A DNA stretch of 64,000 nt, taken from assembly GCA_944326705.1 (NCBI GenBank), contig CALVEY010000001.1, positions 109,925 to 173,924 of the forward strand, read 5' to 3'. Of this stretch, positions 19,428 to 28,460 are shown piece after piece. The first letter of the stretch is position 1; each line of letters starts with the position of its first letter. The DNA comes from an uncultured Mucispirillum sp. (GTDB taxonomy: Bacteria; Chrysiogenota; Deferribacteres; Deferribacterales; Mucispirillaceae). The translations under genes and the position numbers were made by a program. The notes below the pieces were generated by a model. That model was not told where the DNA came from. It saw nothing but the letters and a program-made list of their open reading frames with translations, and did not search any database.

Positions 19428-20915
19428 TTAACTATATCTATGGATTAATTTATCTAATATAGAAACTAAATCTTCCACATTTCTTTCAAGCTCTTCTACA
19501 AGTATGTTATTTTCTTCAAATTTATTGTTTTCTATATTATTCATAATTTGAGTACCTAAATCATGCACCCTTTTATGTATTGGTTCAATAGATTTAAAAT
19601 CTTTATCATCTCCATACTGGTCCATACCTTCATTATAATAAAATTTGCCAAAAGCACAAGTTAAGTGATTAGGAAGCTGTATAACATTTTTCATATAATT
19701 ATTAACAAGCAGTCTTCTCATAAAAGCAATATGTGCTGTTTTTGCAGCAATAAATGAACCTGATTTTGATGCATATTTTATTCCTGTAAATTTAGTTTCA
19801 AGAGTATTTAAAGAAATCGCCATATCATTAAATGCTTTGAAAAGCTCTGCAATTTTATTAGTAACTTGTTGAGATTCTGAACTCATTTCTTCTAAATTAG
19901 AACCTATTTGATGAATAACTGAATTTTGTTCTTCTGATGCTGCCATAATTTCACTGATAGACTGGTTTAAATCAAGACTTGATTTATATATATCCTGAAA
20001 GTTATTAAAAGAAGAATCAATACCAGCTCTTTGGTCCATAAGCATTTTTGTAATAACATCCATTCTTGAAGTAACTGTAGCAATACTTTTCTGCATATCG
20101 CTTACTGTTTCGCCTATCTGTTTAGTTGAGTTAGAAGTTTTTTCTGCTAAGTTTCTAACTTCATCAGCAACAACTGCAAATCCGCGGCCAGCCTCCCCTG
20201 CACGAGCTGCTTCAATTGCAGCATTTAATGCTAAAAGATTAGTTTGGTCAGAAATTTCATTAATAACTGCAATAACTATTGCAATCTGGTCTGCATTATC
20301 GTTTAATATGTTTACTTCATTATTTAATTCTTTTATTGCAGTATCTATATTATCACTTACTTCTCTAGCTTTTTCCATCATAGAGCGGCCTTCATTTGTA
20401 AGCTCAACTGTTGTGTTTGATTTTTCATTGATAGTATGGGTATTAACTGTAATATTTTCTGTAGCAATAAGCATTTCACTTTGCACTGTATTAATTGATT
20501 GAGAAATTTCATTACTTTTCTGTACTAAATCATTTGTCATCATAAGGTTTTGAGTAACAAATAACCCCTGCTTACCAGTAGTAGCCACTGTATCCAAAGT
20601 GCTTAAATAATCACTTTCTGTATTACACATATATTTATTTAGACTTTTATAAAAATGTTCCATATCAGGATGATGGTTTATATCTTCCTGAGATATACGC
20701 ACTGAAATATCATTATTTTGATTTGCAATATTATCTATTAATCGCTCAGCAGAAGCAAACCCTTTTGTCTGCAATTGATAAACAAAAAAGTAACCTAAAA
20801 CAATAACCGTTGCCATCAATGCATCAACTAATACTGGAAAATTAAAAAAGATAATCAATGGAAATAATATTAAAGAAATTATTGTTACAATTAAATATAG
20901 ATATTTGACTTTCAT
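19428..20915 (-). CDS. Methyl-accepting chemotaxis protein with C-terminal CZB zinc-binding domain
   Basis: The 495-residue chemoreceptor has two closely spaced N-terminal membrane helices (about residues 5-25 and 28-48) with no periplasmic sensor between them. A signalling coiled coil follows, with the hallmark hairpin [20 protein letters not shown] (about residue 218). The last 120 residues look like a CZB domain: [11 protein letters not shown], then [12 protein letters not shown], then IHKRVHDLG, giving the His, Cys, His, His zinc ligand set. Sensing is therefore likely cytoplasmic, for zinc or for oxidants such as hypochlorous acid acting on the zinc-thiolate, as known for other CZB receptors. 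No che genes are in the window. Confidence 0.88.
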   Translation of the reverse strand: MKVKYLYLIVTIISLILFPLIIFFNFPVLVDALMATVIVLGYFFVYQLQTKGFASAERLIDNIANQNNDISVRISQEDINHHPDMEHFYKSLNKYMCNTESDYLSTLDTVATTGKQGLFVTQNLMMTNDLVQKSNEISQSINTVQSEMLIATENITVNTHTINEKSNTTVELTNEGRSMMEKAREVSDNIDTAIKELNNEVNILNDNADQIAIVIAVINEISDQTNLLALNAAIEAARAGEAGRGFAVVADEVRNLAEKTSNSTKQIGETVSDMQKSIATVTSRMDVITKMLMDQRAGIDSSFNNFQDIYKSSLDLNQSISEIMAASEEQNSVIHQIGSNLEEMSSESQQVTNKIAELFKAFNDMAISLNTLETKFTGIKYASKSGSFIAAKTAHIAFMRRLLVNNYMKNVIQLPNHLTCAFGKFYYNEGMDQYGDDKDFKSIEPIHKRVHDLGTQIMNNIENNKFEENNILVEELERNVEDLVSILDKLIHRYS

Positions 20916-21069
20916 AAGAAACTCCTAAGACAAACATTATCCAATTTTTTATAATAACACCACAAACCTCTTTTTGTAAACATATTTTTTGGACTAATGT
21001 AAAAAAATTATTTTTTCTTGACACTTTCTTATCTTTTTTTAAAAAAAGTAAAGTATAAATCTGATTTTT

Positions 21070-21579
21070 TTAATCAAAGATATAAATAATAATGCCAGAA
21101 GTGAACGCAGAAAACATTATTATAAAGTTAGCAAAAATAACACCTGTTATTAAATATATTAATTTTTCATAAATGGAAAAATCATATATATCCTTAATAT
21201 ATTTAAGAAAAATGTATGTTACATAAATAAATACAGACATTGATTCTGCCAGCATAAATAAAATAATAAATCCAGCTAAATAATCAAAATAATTGCCATA
21301 TAGCAGTTTTATGCCGCTTATCATAATAGCTGCAAAAGAAAGGAAAAAGGTTATAAAAAAATAAAATGACGAAAGCCATTCTTTTATACTATAATATTTA
21401 TGATAAAGCATATTAATAATAATGCAGGGCAAAGTATTAACTATAAAAATAACTGCTGTTACCCTTATTGATACATTATGATACCCGCCCCACATATAAG
21501 ATAAAATAAAAAATGGAATAAAAGCTGTAGCTATTGATAAAATAAAAATTCTTAATACTCTATTTAAGGTAAAATTCAT
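21070..21579 (-). CDS. Integral membrane protein of unknown function
   Basis: I do not recognise this protein. It has about 169 residues, nearly all in five hydrophobic segments, for example ILSIATAFIPFFILSYMWGG, FFITFFLSFAAIMISGIKLL and LIYLITGVIFANFIIMFSAF. The start at 21579 is chosen for the AGGTT just upstream; an in-frame ATG lies at 21591. It stands between the chemoreceptor gene and dapB on the same strand, separated from dapB by a terminator. Confidence 0.5.
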   Translation of the reverse strand: MNFTLNRVLRIFILSIATAFIPFFILSYMWGGYHNVSIRVTAVIFIVNTLPCIIINMLYHKYYSIKEWLSSFYFFITFFLSFAAIMISGIKLLYGNYFDYLAGFIILFMLAESMSVFIYVTYIFLKYIKDIYDFSIYEKLIYLITGVIFANFIIMFSAFTSGIIIYIFD

Positions 21580-21645
21580 AATAACCTGCATTATAAAACA
21601 TTAACTGCATTTTACTATATATTTTAAGAATATACAAATAAAAAA

Positions 21646-21663
21646 TGGGGAGCATGCTCCCCA
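21646..21663 (-). terminator. Terminator of the dap operon
   Basis: An 18-base perfect palindrome (TGGGGAGCATGCTCCCCA) is followed on the minus strand by a T run, 22 bases after the dapB stop. Confidence 0.8.
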
Positions 21664-21684
21664 AAAATCTCTACATATAAATAA

Positions 21685-22488
21685 TTAAGCAAGTCCTAAT
21701 ACATTTTTCATATTATACATACCCTTTGGCTTATCAGCAAGCCATAAAGCAGCAGTAACTGCACCGCCTGCAAATGTTTTTCTTGAATGGGCTCTGTGAG
21801 TTATCTCTATCCTTTCCCCATTCCCAAAGAAAAATACAGTATGGTCACCAGCTACATCACCGCCCCTTAATGTTTGTATACCTATTTCGTTTGGTTTACG
21901 CTCGCCAATAATACCATGCCTTGCATATACTGCATTTTCAGCTAAATTTAAGCCCGCCCCTTCTGCTGCAGCTTCTGCCATTGCCATAGCTGTGCCGCTA
22001 GGTGCATCTTTTTTCATATTATGGTGAGTTTCTACAAGCTCTATATCATAACCTTTTAAAAGTCTTGCTGCCTCTTTTATTAACTCTAATGCTACATTAA
22101 CGCCAAGGCTCATATTTGGAGCAAGCACAACAGGCACTTTTTCTGATAATTTTTCTACTGCTTTTTTCTGCTCATCAGAAAAACCTGTGCTGCCAATAAC
22201 TATCGGTTTGCCTGCTTTTTCATACAAAGGCAGATTATTATAAGTAGGCTCTGCAGCAGTAAAATCTATTATTACATCTGCATTTTTTGCACTTTCTAAT
22301 ATATCATCACTAATTACTGGACCGCCTTTGCCACAGCCTGCAATTTCATATAAATTCTGACCTAATGCTTCACTTCCTTTTCTGTCAACTGCTCCTGCTG
22401 CCTCAGCATTTTCATTATTATATACTGCTTCTGCAATATTTTTGCCCATTCTGCCTGCTGCACCTATAATACATATTTTTACAGCCAT
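21685..22488 (-). CDS. dapB: 4-hydroxy-tetrahydrodipicolinate reductase
   Basis: This NAD(P)H-dependent reductase makes tetrahydrodipicolinate in the lysine and diaminopimelate pathway. At 267 residues its length is normal. The nucleotide-binding loop IIGAAGRMGKNIAE lies at the start, and the catalytic signature ELVETHHNMKKDAPSGTA (around residue 150) supplies the His-His and Lys residues. It is the last gene of dapF-dapA-dapB, 15 bp after dapA, with AAGGAG ahead of its ATG. Confidence 0.97.
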   Translation of the reverse strand: MAVKICIIGAAGRMGKNIAEAVYNNENAEAAGAVDRKGSEALGQNLYEIAGCGKGGPVISDDILESAKNADVIIDFTAAEPTYNNLPLYEKAGKPIVIGSTGFSDEQKKAVEKLSEKVPVVLAPNMSLGVNVALELIKEAARLLKGYDIELVETHHNMKKDAPSGTAMAMAEAAAEGAGLNLAENAVYARHGIIGERKPNEIGIQTLRGGDVAGDHTVFFFGNGERIEITHRAHSRKTFAGGAVTAALWLADKPKGMYNMKNVLGLA

Positions 22489-22503
22489 TTATATTTCTCC
22501 TTA

Positions 22504-23388
22504 TTAATCTCTAACTATTTTAATATTAAGTTTTTCCATAATGGATTTTAATTTTTGGGTATTTTCTTTTGTCATTTCCACAAGCGGCAGTCGTATTTCA
22601 TTTTCCACAAGCCCCATCATATAAGCTGCTTTTTTAGCTGGTATTGGGTTTGTTTCAAAAAATACGCCTTTGCATAAATCTAAAAGCTCATAGTGAAGTT
22701 TTCTGCCAAGCAGCATATCGTTATCTAACACTGCATGACACATTTGAGCCATTTTTTTAGGTGCTACATTTGCAACAACAGAAATAACTCCTTTTGCACC
22801 CATTGCCATCATAGGAAAAGTAAGAGAATCTTCTCCAGAGATTACATCAAAACTTTCATCAGTATGCTGCAGTATAGCCCCTGCCTGGTCAAGAGAGCCG
22901 CTGGCTTCTTTAACACCTATTATATTTTTTACCTTAGATAAGCGGATAACTGTATCTGGCAGCATATTAACACCTGTTCTGCCTGGCACATTATACAAAA
23001 CTATAGGTATATCTACCTGTTCAGCAATAGTTTTAAAGTGCTGATATAAACCCTCCTGCGTTGGCTTATTATAGTATGGAGTAATAGAAAGAACAGCATC
23101 TGCACCTGATTTTTTAGCATGTTCTGTTAAAAAAACTGCCTCTTTAGTGCTGTTTGAGCCTGCCCCTGCAATAACAGGTATTCTTTTTTTAGCCTGGTCA
23201 ATAACAATTTCTATAACCCTGCAGTGCTCTTCATGGGAAAGAGTAGCAGATTCCCCAGTTGTGCCGCATGGAACAATAGCATCAGTGCCTTCTGCAATAT
23301 GGAACTCTACAAGCTCCCTTAATGCTTTTTCATCAACTTCATTATTTTTAAATGGTGTAATAAGTGCAACTATACTGCCTTGAAACAT
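22504..23388 (-). CDS. dapA: 4-hydroxy-tetrahydrodipicolinate synthase
   Basis: The enzyme condenses pyruvate with aspartate semialdehyde, the first committed step to lysine and meso-DAP. The 294-residue TIM barrel shows VPCGTTGESATLSHEEH near the start, the tyrosine in LYNVPGRTGVNM and the Schiff-base lysine in IIGVKEASG. It lies between dapF (12 bp upstream) and dapB (15 bp downstream), with a strong GGAGG. Feedback sensitivity to lysine cannot be judged by eye. Confidence 0.97.
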   Translation of the reverse strand: MFQGSIVALITPFKNNEVDEKALRELVEFHIAEGTDAIVPCGTTGESATLSHEEHCRVIEIVIDQAKKRIPVIAGAGSNSTKEAVFLTEHAKKSGADAVLSITPYYNKPTQEGLYQHFKTIAEQVDIPIVLYNVPGRTGVNMLPDTVIRLSKVKNIIGVKEASGSLDQAGAILQHTDESFDVISGEDSLTFPMMAMGAKGVISVVANVAPKKMAQMCHAVLDNDMLLGRKLHYELLDLCKGVFFETNPIPAKKAAYMMGLVENEIRLPLVEMTKENTQKLKSIMEKLNIKIVRD

Positions 23389-23400
23389 AATATCCTCCGC

Positions 23401-24216
23401 TTAATAATTATATGCTTCTTCCTGTAAATTTCCTATATATACCCTGCGTCCTTCCCCTTGAAGATACACAGTGTTATTATCATCATAATATACTGTAAGA
23501 GTTTTGCCACCAGATGTTAACAGACGAACAGGTCCTTTTACAAGCCCTTTTATTATTGCAATGATTGCAGAAGCTGCACAGCCTGTGCCACATGCTAATG
23601 TTTCACCTTCTACTCCTCTTTCATAAGTTCTTATTTTTAATGAATTTTCACCAGTTACTTCAATAAAATTAACATTTGTGCCATTTTCTGCAAAATCTTT
23701 GTTATATCTTATATCTCTGCCTAGTGAAAAAACATCTGTTTCTGCCACATTATCACAAATAATAACAGCATGGGGAACGCCAGTATTTACTGAATGAATA
23801 TCATATTCTCTGCCGCATGCTGTATTTTTTTTATCAAGCTCTAAACTGTGTGGAGCAGTAAGCATTGTTTTTACTTCATTATCTTCCATAATTTCTGCTT
23901 TGATAATCCCTGCAAGAGTTTCAAATGCCATATTTCTGCCTGCTATATTTTCAAGAAAAGCATATCTTGCAGCACATCTTGCACCATTGCCGCACATTTC
24001 AGCAACTGAGCCGTCTGAATTAAAAAACTGCCATTTAAAATCAACAGTATCAGAGTTTTCTATAAAAATTAAACCGTCTGCACCAACAGATAACCCCCTT
24101 GCACAGACTTTTTCTATAAACTGTTTATTATATAATGATAAGTACTTACCATCTCTATTATCTATTATAATAAAATCGTTACCATTACCGCTCATTTTTG
24201 AAAATGTAATATTCAT
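23401..24216 (-). CDS. dapF: Diaminopimelate epimerase
   Basis: The enzyme interconverts LL- and meso-diaminopimelate for peptidoglycan and lysine. Both catalytic cysteines are present, in SVAEMCGNGARCAARY and in GETLACGTGCAASA. The N-terminal FSKMSGNGNDFIIID is diagnostic. The start at 24216 follows AGGAG by five bases; a GTG at 24222 is a less likely alternative. It is the first of the three dap genes, and about 50 bp separate it from the GNAT-like gene upstream. Confidence 0.96.
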   Translation of the reverse strand: MNITFSKMSGNGNDFIIIDNRDGKYLSLYNKQFIEKVCARGLSVGADGLIFIENSDTVDFKWQFFNSDGSVAEMCGNGARCAARYAFLENIAGRNMAFETLAGIIKAEIMEDNEVKTMLTAPHSLELDKKNTACGREYDIHSVNTGVPHAVIICDNVAETDVFSLGRDIRYNKDFAENGTNVNFIEVTGENSLKIRTYERGVEGETLACGTGCAASAIIAIIKGLVKGPVRLLTSGGKTLTVYYDDNNTVYLQGEGRRVYIGNLQEEAYNY

Positions 24217-24270
24217 CTGCACTCCTAATTAAAATAATAAGAAAATGAATAACATATTTCTATAAATTTA

Positions 24271-24903
24271 TCAATTGATTTTATAAGCATACATATAAAG
24301 CTCTTGATGGAATTTTTCCCCTGCTAAAAAATAAAAATCTCTTTCCCTTTCATTAACTTTTAAGCAGCCTGCTTTTTCATACATTTCATAATCGCAGTAA
24401 TTATCCGTAAAAAGATAAATATTAAGCTTGTTTTTTTCTTTCATATAAGCATGAAACTCATTTAACAATGCCTTGCCGTAACCTTTACCCTGATATGAAG
24501 GCTCAGTTATAAAAAGCACTAATTCTGCATCATATTTATTATTACTTTCATCTTTCATTTTATCTAATAATTTATTATAAGCAAGCTGATATTTTAATAT
24601 GCTTCTGCCATCTTTATAAAATATCATAATAAATATACATATAAAGCAAAGCATTAAATAAAAATATTTAAAAATACTGCTTCTGCCATACTCATTTGCT
24701 GCTAAAAATGATATTAATTGATTATTTTCTTTAATTATTCTTCTATAATTTGTTTTATATAAAATATGGCATGCATAAGCTGTGCATGATGCATAATATA
24801 ACAGCCTGCTTTTTATTTCCTTATCTAAATTCCAAACAATACCTACAAGGTTTGCAGTTTGAAAAACATTATGTAAATTAAATCTTTTTATATCACTTGT
24901 CAT
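24271..24903 (-). CDS. GNAT-like acetyltransferase with an internal membrane segment
   Basis: The 210-residue protein has a recognisable acetyl-CoA binding segment, LFITEPSYQGKGYGKALLNE (about residue 130), followed by INIYLFTD-like and YEMYEKAGC strands, so the second half is a GNAT fold. In its middle lies a strongly hydrophobic stretch, YFYLMLCFICIFIMIFY (about residues 80-96), where a soluble strand would be expected. This may tether it to the membrane or be a buried strand pair. Its ATG overlaps the stop of the upstream gene (ATGA), implying coupled translation. The substrate is unknown. Confidence 0.6.
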   Translation of the reverse strand: MTSDIKRFNLHNVFQTANLVGIVWNLDKEIKSRLLYYASCTAYACHILYKTNYRRIIKENNQLISFLAANEYGRSSIFKYFYLMLCFICIFIMIFYKDGRSILKYQLAYNKLLDKMKDESNNKYDAELVLFITEPSYQGKGYGKALLNEFHAYMKEKNKLNIYLFTDNYCDYEMYEKAGCLKVNERERDFYFLAGEKFHQELYMYAYKIN

Positions 24904-26255
24904 AATTTCCCTGCATAAATAGATTTACTATGCACAATATCTGTAATTTTTTCAAGCGGTATAGAACATATCTTTTCCAAAAATAGTGATTTATTATTAA
25001 TTGGATATATTTCCAGATTATCATTATGTATTATAAAGCGCTTATTTTGGTCGTGAAAATAGTAAAGGTAAAAAGCAAATAACTCATTGTCTTCAAAATT
25101 ATTAAGGCTGCTGTCTGGAAGGTCAATAATTTGATTGTATATTTTATCAATATCAAAATTTTGATTGTCGCAATAAAAACCAATATATGCACCAAACAAT
25201 ACTGCTGATAATGAATTTTCTTCAAAAAGAGAGTTCAATTTATTATCAAGTGTTTTATAAGTATTTCTATCTACTATAATTGGAGTGTAGTAATCATCAC
25301 TAAATTCTATTTTTTCCATTAATAATGATATTAAATAATCATTAACAAATACATCAACAACAGCATGATTATCTATCTCATAACTAGTAGGACATGTATT
25401 ACTATTAAAAGCATTTTTCATTATTTTATATATTTTTTTTCGCATTTCAAAAGCATTTTCAGCATATTCAAATTTACCTGATAACATAATAGTATACTTC
25501 CCTGATTTTTTATCATAAATTATTGGTATAGAACATTTTAAACCAGCATAAAAACCAGCATAAAAAGAATCAGGGTCCCCATCTCTCATAAACTCTCCTG
25601 TGCTGATACTTGCAGCCTCTATCTCATCTTCTTTAATAATATCAAATTTACTTTCTGATAAAGTTGTAACATATTCTTTTAGCTCTTCAACATTATGATA
25701 ATCTCTAATAACTTTTATTTCATGGTCATCACTTGAAGATTGATGGACTATTGAATAAGAAGCTTCATAATGAGATTGGCAGTCTATATCTCTAATAGCA
25801 GCTGATTTTAATATATGATTATCTTTATCCATTGGAATATAAAAACATCTATTATTTGAACGAACATATAAGCTGTTTATTGTTTTATCTTTTTCTTTCA
25901 TAATAAAAAACGAATCATCTATTGGGTAAGCTTTATGTCCAAAAGTAACACTGCCAGTAACTTCATCTGTCATATAAGGGTATACTGTTGAATATGTTAT
26001 ATTAAACAAGATATGTCTTTTATTAAAAGTAGATGATAAAACATAATTATACCTATTTATTACTCTATTTTCTGCATAATAACTAAATAATGGTATTTTT
26101 GTCATATGATAAGTGCCATTGCTTTCTCTAAAATAAAATCCGCCATATTTATTAAAGTAAATAGGAAGAAAATTTATTCCTATATATACCACCATAAAAA
26201 CTGCAATAATAATAACTGTTATTTTAAAAACTTTTGTTTTAAAAACATTAGGCAT
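24900..26255 (-). CDS. Membrane-anchored extracytoplasmic protein of unknown function
   Basis: I do not recognise this 451-residue protein. One N-terminal membrane helix ([19 protein letters not shown]) is preceded by lysines, so the bulk should lie in the periplasm. The rest is mixed alpha/beta and rich in Tyr, Asp and Asn. It includes a repeated-looking [11 protein letters not shown] / [11 protein letters not shown] pattern and the segment [20 protein letters not shown]. It overlaps the GNAT-like gene by 4 bp and is divergent from smpB. Confidence 0.5.
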   Translation of the reverse strand: MPNVFKTKVFKITVIIIAVFMVVYIGINFLPIYFNKYGGFYFRESNGTYHMTKIPLFSYYAENRVINRYNYVLSSTFNKRHILFNITYSTVYPYMTDEVTGSVTFGHKAYPIDDSFFIMKEKDKTINSLYVRSNNRCFYIPMDKDNHILKSAAIRDIDCQSHYEASYSIVHQSSSDDHEIKVIRDYHNVEELKEYVTTLSESKFDIIKEDEIEAASISTGEFMRDGDPDSFYAGFYAGLKCSIPIIYDKKSGKYTIMLSGKFEYAENAFEMRKKIYKIMKNAFNSNTCPTSYEIDNHAVVDVFVNDYLISLLMEKIEFSDDYYTPIIVDRNTYKTLDNKLNSLFEENSLSAVLFGAYIGFYCDNQNFDIDKIYNQIIDLPDSSLNNFEDNELFAFYLYYFHDQNKRFIIHNDNLEIYPINNKSLFLEKICSIPLEKITDIVHSKSIYAGKL

Positions 26256-26274
26256 AAAAACACTTCCTATTCTA

Positions 26275-26302
26275 TTGACATTTTTAAATTTTACTATATA
26301 TT
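26275..26302 (+). promoter_or_regulatory. Promoter of smpB (near-leaderless)
   Basis: Consensus TTGACA and TATATT with a 16-base spacer. The -10 ends only eight bases before the smpB ATG, so the transcript should have almost no leader. Confidence 0.6.
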
Positions 26303-26310
26303 ATATCCCC

Positions 26311-26778
26311 ATGAGTAAAAATGCAAGTAATTCAAGCCTTGCTACAAATAAAAAGGCTTATCATGAATATGAAATTTTAACTGAGTATGAAGCAGGCATT
26401 GAGCTGCACGGCACAGAAGTAAAATCTATTCGTGCCGGTAAGATGAACTTAAAAGAATCTATTGTAAAAATAATGAAAAATGAAGTTTATCTTATTAACT
26501 GCCATGTTTCACCTTATGAGCAGGGTAATATTTTTAACAGAGACCCTTTACGCACTAGAAAACTGCTCTTACACAGGAAAGAAATTAATCAGCTGATAGG
26601 CAAAGTGCAGGAAAAAGGGCTTACATTAGTTGCAACAAAAGCCTACTTAAAAGGCAGAAGAATTAAAATACAAGTAGCTCTTGCCAGAGGTAAAAAACTC
26701 TATGATAAAAGGCAGACTATAAAAGATAAAGATATAAATAGAGAATTAGAAAGAGATTTTAAATTAAAATTTAAATAG
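26311..26778 (+). CDS. smpB: SsrA-binding protein SmpB
   Basis: SmpB binds tmRNA and delivers it to stalled ribosomes in trans-translation. Its 155 residues include [20 protein letters not shown], then [18 protein letters not shown] and a basic C-terminal tail, [17 protein letters not shown], needed for decoding-centre contact. The start at 26311 is chosen because the longer frame begins inside the -35 element. No Shine-Dalgarno sequence is visible. The tmRNA gene follows about 120 bp downstream. Confidence 0.96.
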   Translation: MSKNASNSSLATNKKAYHEYEILTEYEAGIELHGTEVKSIRAGKMNLKESIVKIMKNEVYLINCHVSPYEQGNIFNRDPLRTRKLLLHRKEINQLIGKVQEKGLTLVATKAYLKGRRIKIQVALARGKKLYDKRQTIKDKDINRELERDFKLKFK

Positions 26779-26897
26779 TTTATATTGCAATATATACAAT
26801 ATAACTTAATATAAATATGCAAAGTTTACTGGCATAGGTAAATAAGCATTGTGAGTGAAAATACAACGCAGTATTGCGAAAAATTGATACATATTAA

Positions 26898-27244
26898 GGG
26901 GGTGCTCGGTTTCGACAGGGGGCCGATATCCTCAAATGCATGTCAAGGCTGTCTGAGCCCTTGTAAAAACTCAGGCAAAAAAGTAAACGCTAACGACGAA
27001 TTAGCTCTCGCTGCATAATGTCAGCGACGCTCTTATGGACTGTCCGCCCATGACGGACTGTAAGGGTGTCAACTAATATGGGCTGGTATCTGCTTTGCTC
27101 TGTGGCAGGTATAAGACTTTAAGAGCTTTCCCCAAACTTACTTTGTCTGTGGAGGTGGGCGGGGGAGATTTCAAACACAGACTAAGCATGTAGTATTTGT
27201 GGACGTAAGCTTTTTGGACAGGGGTTCGATTCCCCTCACCTCCA
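26898..27244 (+). ncRNA. ssrA: Transfer-messenger RNA
   Basis: The 5' end GGGGGTGCTCGGTTTCGACA and the 3' end GGTTCGATTCCCCTCACC are the standard tRNA-like ends; GGGGGTG pairs with CACCTCC to form the acceptor stem. CCA is not encoded. The tag reading frame ends ANDELALAA then TAA (stop at 27016-27018); if the resume codon is GGC the full tag after the charged alanine is GKKVNANDELALAA. It lies next to smpB and is followed by a strong terminator. I placed the ends from acceptor pairing. Confidence 0.95.
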
Positions 27245-27249
27245 TAAAT

Positions 27250-27281
27250 AAAAAAGGGTAGTTAAAAACTACCCTTTTTTA
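27250..27281 (+). terminator. Terminator of ssrA
   Basis: Long AT/GC hairpin AAAGGGTAGTT with AACTACCCTTT followed by T6. Confidence 0.82.
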
Positions 27282-27301
27282 TTTATATAGATGAGAGTTA
27301 T

Positions 27302-27430
27302 GGGAATCGAACGACAAATTTCGCTGAGCGAGTAGCGAAGAAAAGCAAACAGGATGTTTGCGACAGAAATTTGGCTGGACTTTTAATGAATTTTTAGGAC
27401 AAAAATTTATTAAAAGCGATTCCCCTCACC
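27302..27430. repeat. ssrA-end hairpin element, copy A
   Basis: The element begins with GGGAATCGAAC, the exact reverse complement of the tmRNA T-arm GTTCGATTCCC, and ends with CGATTCCCCTCACC, a direct copy of the tmRNA 3' end. Inside it are a 34-bp core (27341-27374) with a GCAAAC/GTTTGC hairpin and an AT-rich dyad (CTTTTAAT...ATTAAAAG). It codes for nothing convincing. It looks like a small non-autonomous element or a degenerate island end built from att-like tmRNA sequence. Confidence 0.65.
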
Positions 27431-27472
27431 ATATACCATTAATGCCTTTTTTTATTTATAAAGATAAATACA

Positions 27473-27698
27473 GGGAATCGAACGACATTAAACTTTTATT
27501 TAAAAATCCATCCGTGGATTTTTAAAATCTCCGCATCTACGGGGAAACCCCTTGATGCTTGCTAAAGAAGCTTTATCCTAAAGCTTTGTTTCGCCGACCG
27601 AATAGGAAGGAAAAGCAAACAGGATGTTTGCGACAGAAATTTGGATGGGTTTTTAATGAATTTTTAGAACAAAAATTTATTAAAAGCGATTCCCCTCA
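27473..27698. repeat. ssrA-end hairpin element, copy B
   Basis: This has the same terminal sequences as copy A (GGGAATCGAAC at 27473, CGATTCCCCTCA at 27687), and its 34-bp core at 27611-27644 is identical to copy A. It differs by a roughly 100-bp longer left half containing a perfect AAAAATCCA/TGGATTTTT hairpin and the motif CCGACCGAATAGGAAGG, which recurs near 57311. The remaining gap 27699-27938 is AT-rich and without visible features. Confidence 0.65.
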
Positions 27699-27938
27699 AT
27701 ATAATTTTATCCACTATTTATCAATGAGTTATATGATTATTCTTTTTAGTTTCTCCAAGAATTTTACCAAAAAAATAAAATATCACTAAATATTTTATAA
27801 AAATATAAAATGAACTTTAATAAGATATAGAAATATTATTAGTATAATACTATTTCTATATACATTTACTCATAACATAACAAATAAGTATAGAAAATCA
27901 TTATATATTAGATAGAGCAAAACAGTAATAATTATATT

Positions 27939-28232
27939 TTACACCGCACAACTTTTAATATTATTTAATTCATTATTCATTTTTAATAATGTATTGCGTA
28001 TATCAATATCATTTTGCAGATTTAAGAAATATTTATCACTTACATTAAAATATCTTGCTAATCGCAGGGATGTATCAACAGTGATTTTGCGTTTATCTTT
28101 TAATATATCCTGTATGCGAGATGTTGGAACATTTATATCTTTTGCTAATTTATATGCAGATATTCCTAATGGTTGCATAAATTCTTCTAGTAATATTTCA
28201 CTTATTTTTGGTGTTTCTATTATTTCTTCCAT
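27939..28232 (-). CDS. Orphan HigA-type antitoxin (XRE family)
   Basis: The roughly 97-residue helix-turn-helix protein has the HigA/VapI pattern: ISEILLEEFMQPLGISAYKL, then INVPTSRIQDILKDKRKITV and TSLRLARYFNVSDKYFLNLQ. In type II systems this neutralises a HigB mRNA interferase and represses its own operon. The start at 28232 follows GAGGAA; an in-frame ATG lies at 28244. No HigB-like frame exists upstream (28245-28460) or downstream, so it is solitary, either a relic or a regulator in its own right. Confidence 0.82.
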   Translation of the reverse strand: MEEIIETPKISEILLEEFMQPLGISAYKLAKDINVPTSRIQDILKDKRKITVDTSLRLARYFNVSDKYFLNLQNDIDIRNTLLKMNNELNNIKSCAV

Positions 28233-28271
28233 AGTGTTCCTCATTGCAGATATATTTTTTATATACGATAT

Positions 28272-28287
28272 TTGATATATAAATCAA
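28272..28287 (-). promoter_or_regulatory. Promoter/operator of the higA-like gene
   Basis: TTGATATATAAATCAA is a near-perfect palindrome. On the minus strand its TTGATT half serves as a -35, 18 bases from a TATAAA. This is the expected arrangement for autorepression. Confidence 0.45.
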
Positions 28288-28340
28288 GGAAAACTAACTA
28301 AAAAAGTTCCCCAAGAATTTCCCAAAAATTTTAACAGAAG

Positions 28341-28374
28341 AAAAGCAAACTGAATGTTTGCGACAGAAATTTGG
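28341..28374. repeat. Third copy of the 34-bp core repeat
   Basis: It matches the cores at 27341 and 27611 except for two bases and is flanked by its own inverted TTTTAACAG/CTGTTAAAA arms instead of the tmRNA-like ends. It lies between the higA-like gene and the RND operon terminator. Confidence 0.6.
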
Positions 28375-28388
28375 CTGTTAAAAAAAAT

Positions 28389-28427
28389 CAGCCTGCAAAC
28401 AAAGCATGATACTTAATTTACAGGCTG
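28389..28427 (-). terminator. Probable terminator of the RND operon
   Basis: CAGCCTG pairs with CAGGCTG across a 25-base loop. On the minus strand a T8 tract follows. Confidence 0.5.
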
Positions 28428-28460
28428 TAATTATAAATGAATAGTTAGTTTATATTTTTC

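Noticed and set aside
27405..27431. Possible tRNA gene from the CGATTCCCCTCACC end
   Set aside because: No acceptor, D-arm or anticodon arm can be folded upstream; it is only a copy of the tmRNA 3' end.
27559..27789. A 76-codon open frame across the ssrA-side repeat B
   Set aside because: It lies inside the repeat element, has no ribosome site and its residues simply translate the hairpin arms.
28245..28460. A higB toxin gene expected upstream of the HigA-like antitoxin
   Set aside because: No frame of adequate length or HigB-like motif is present on either strand; the space holds a promoter, a repeat core and a terminator.
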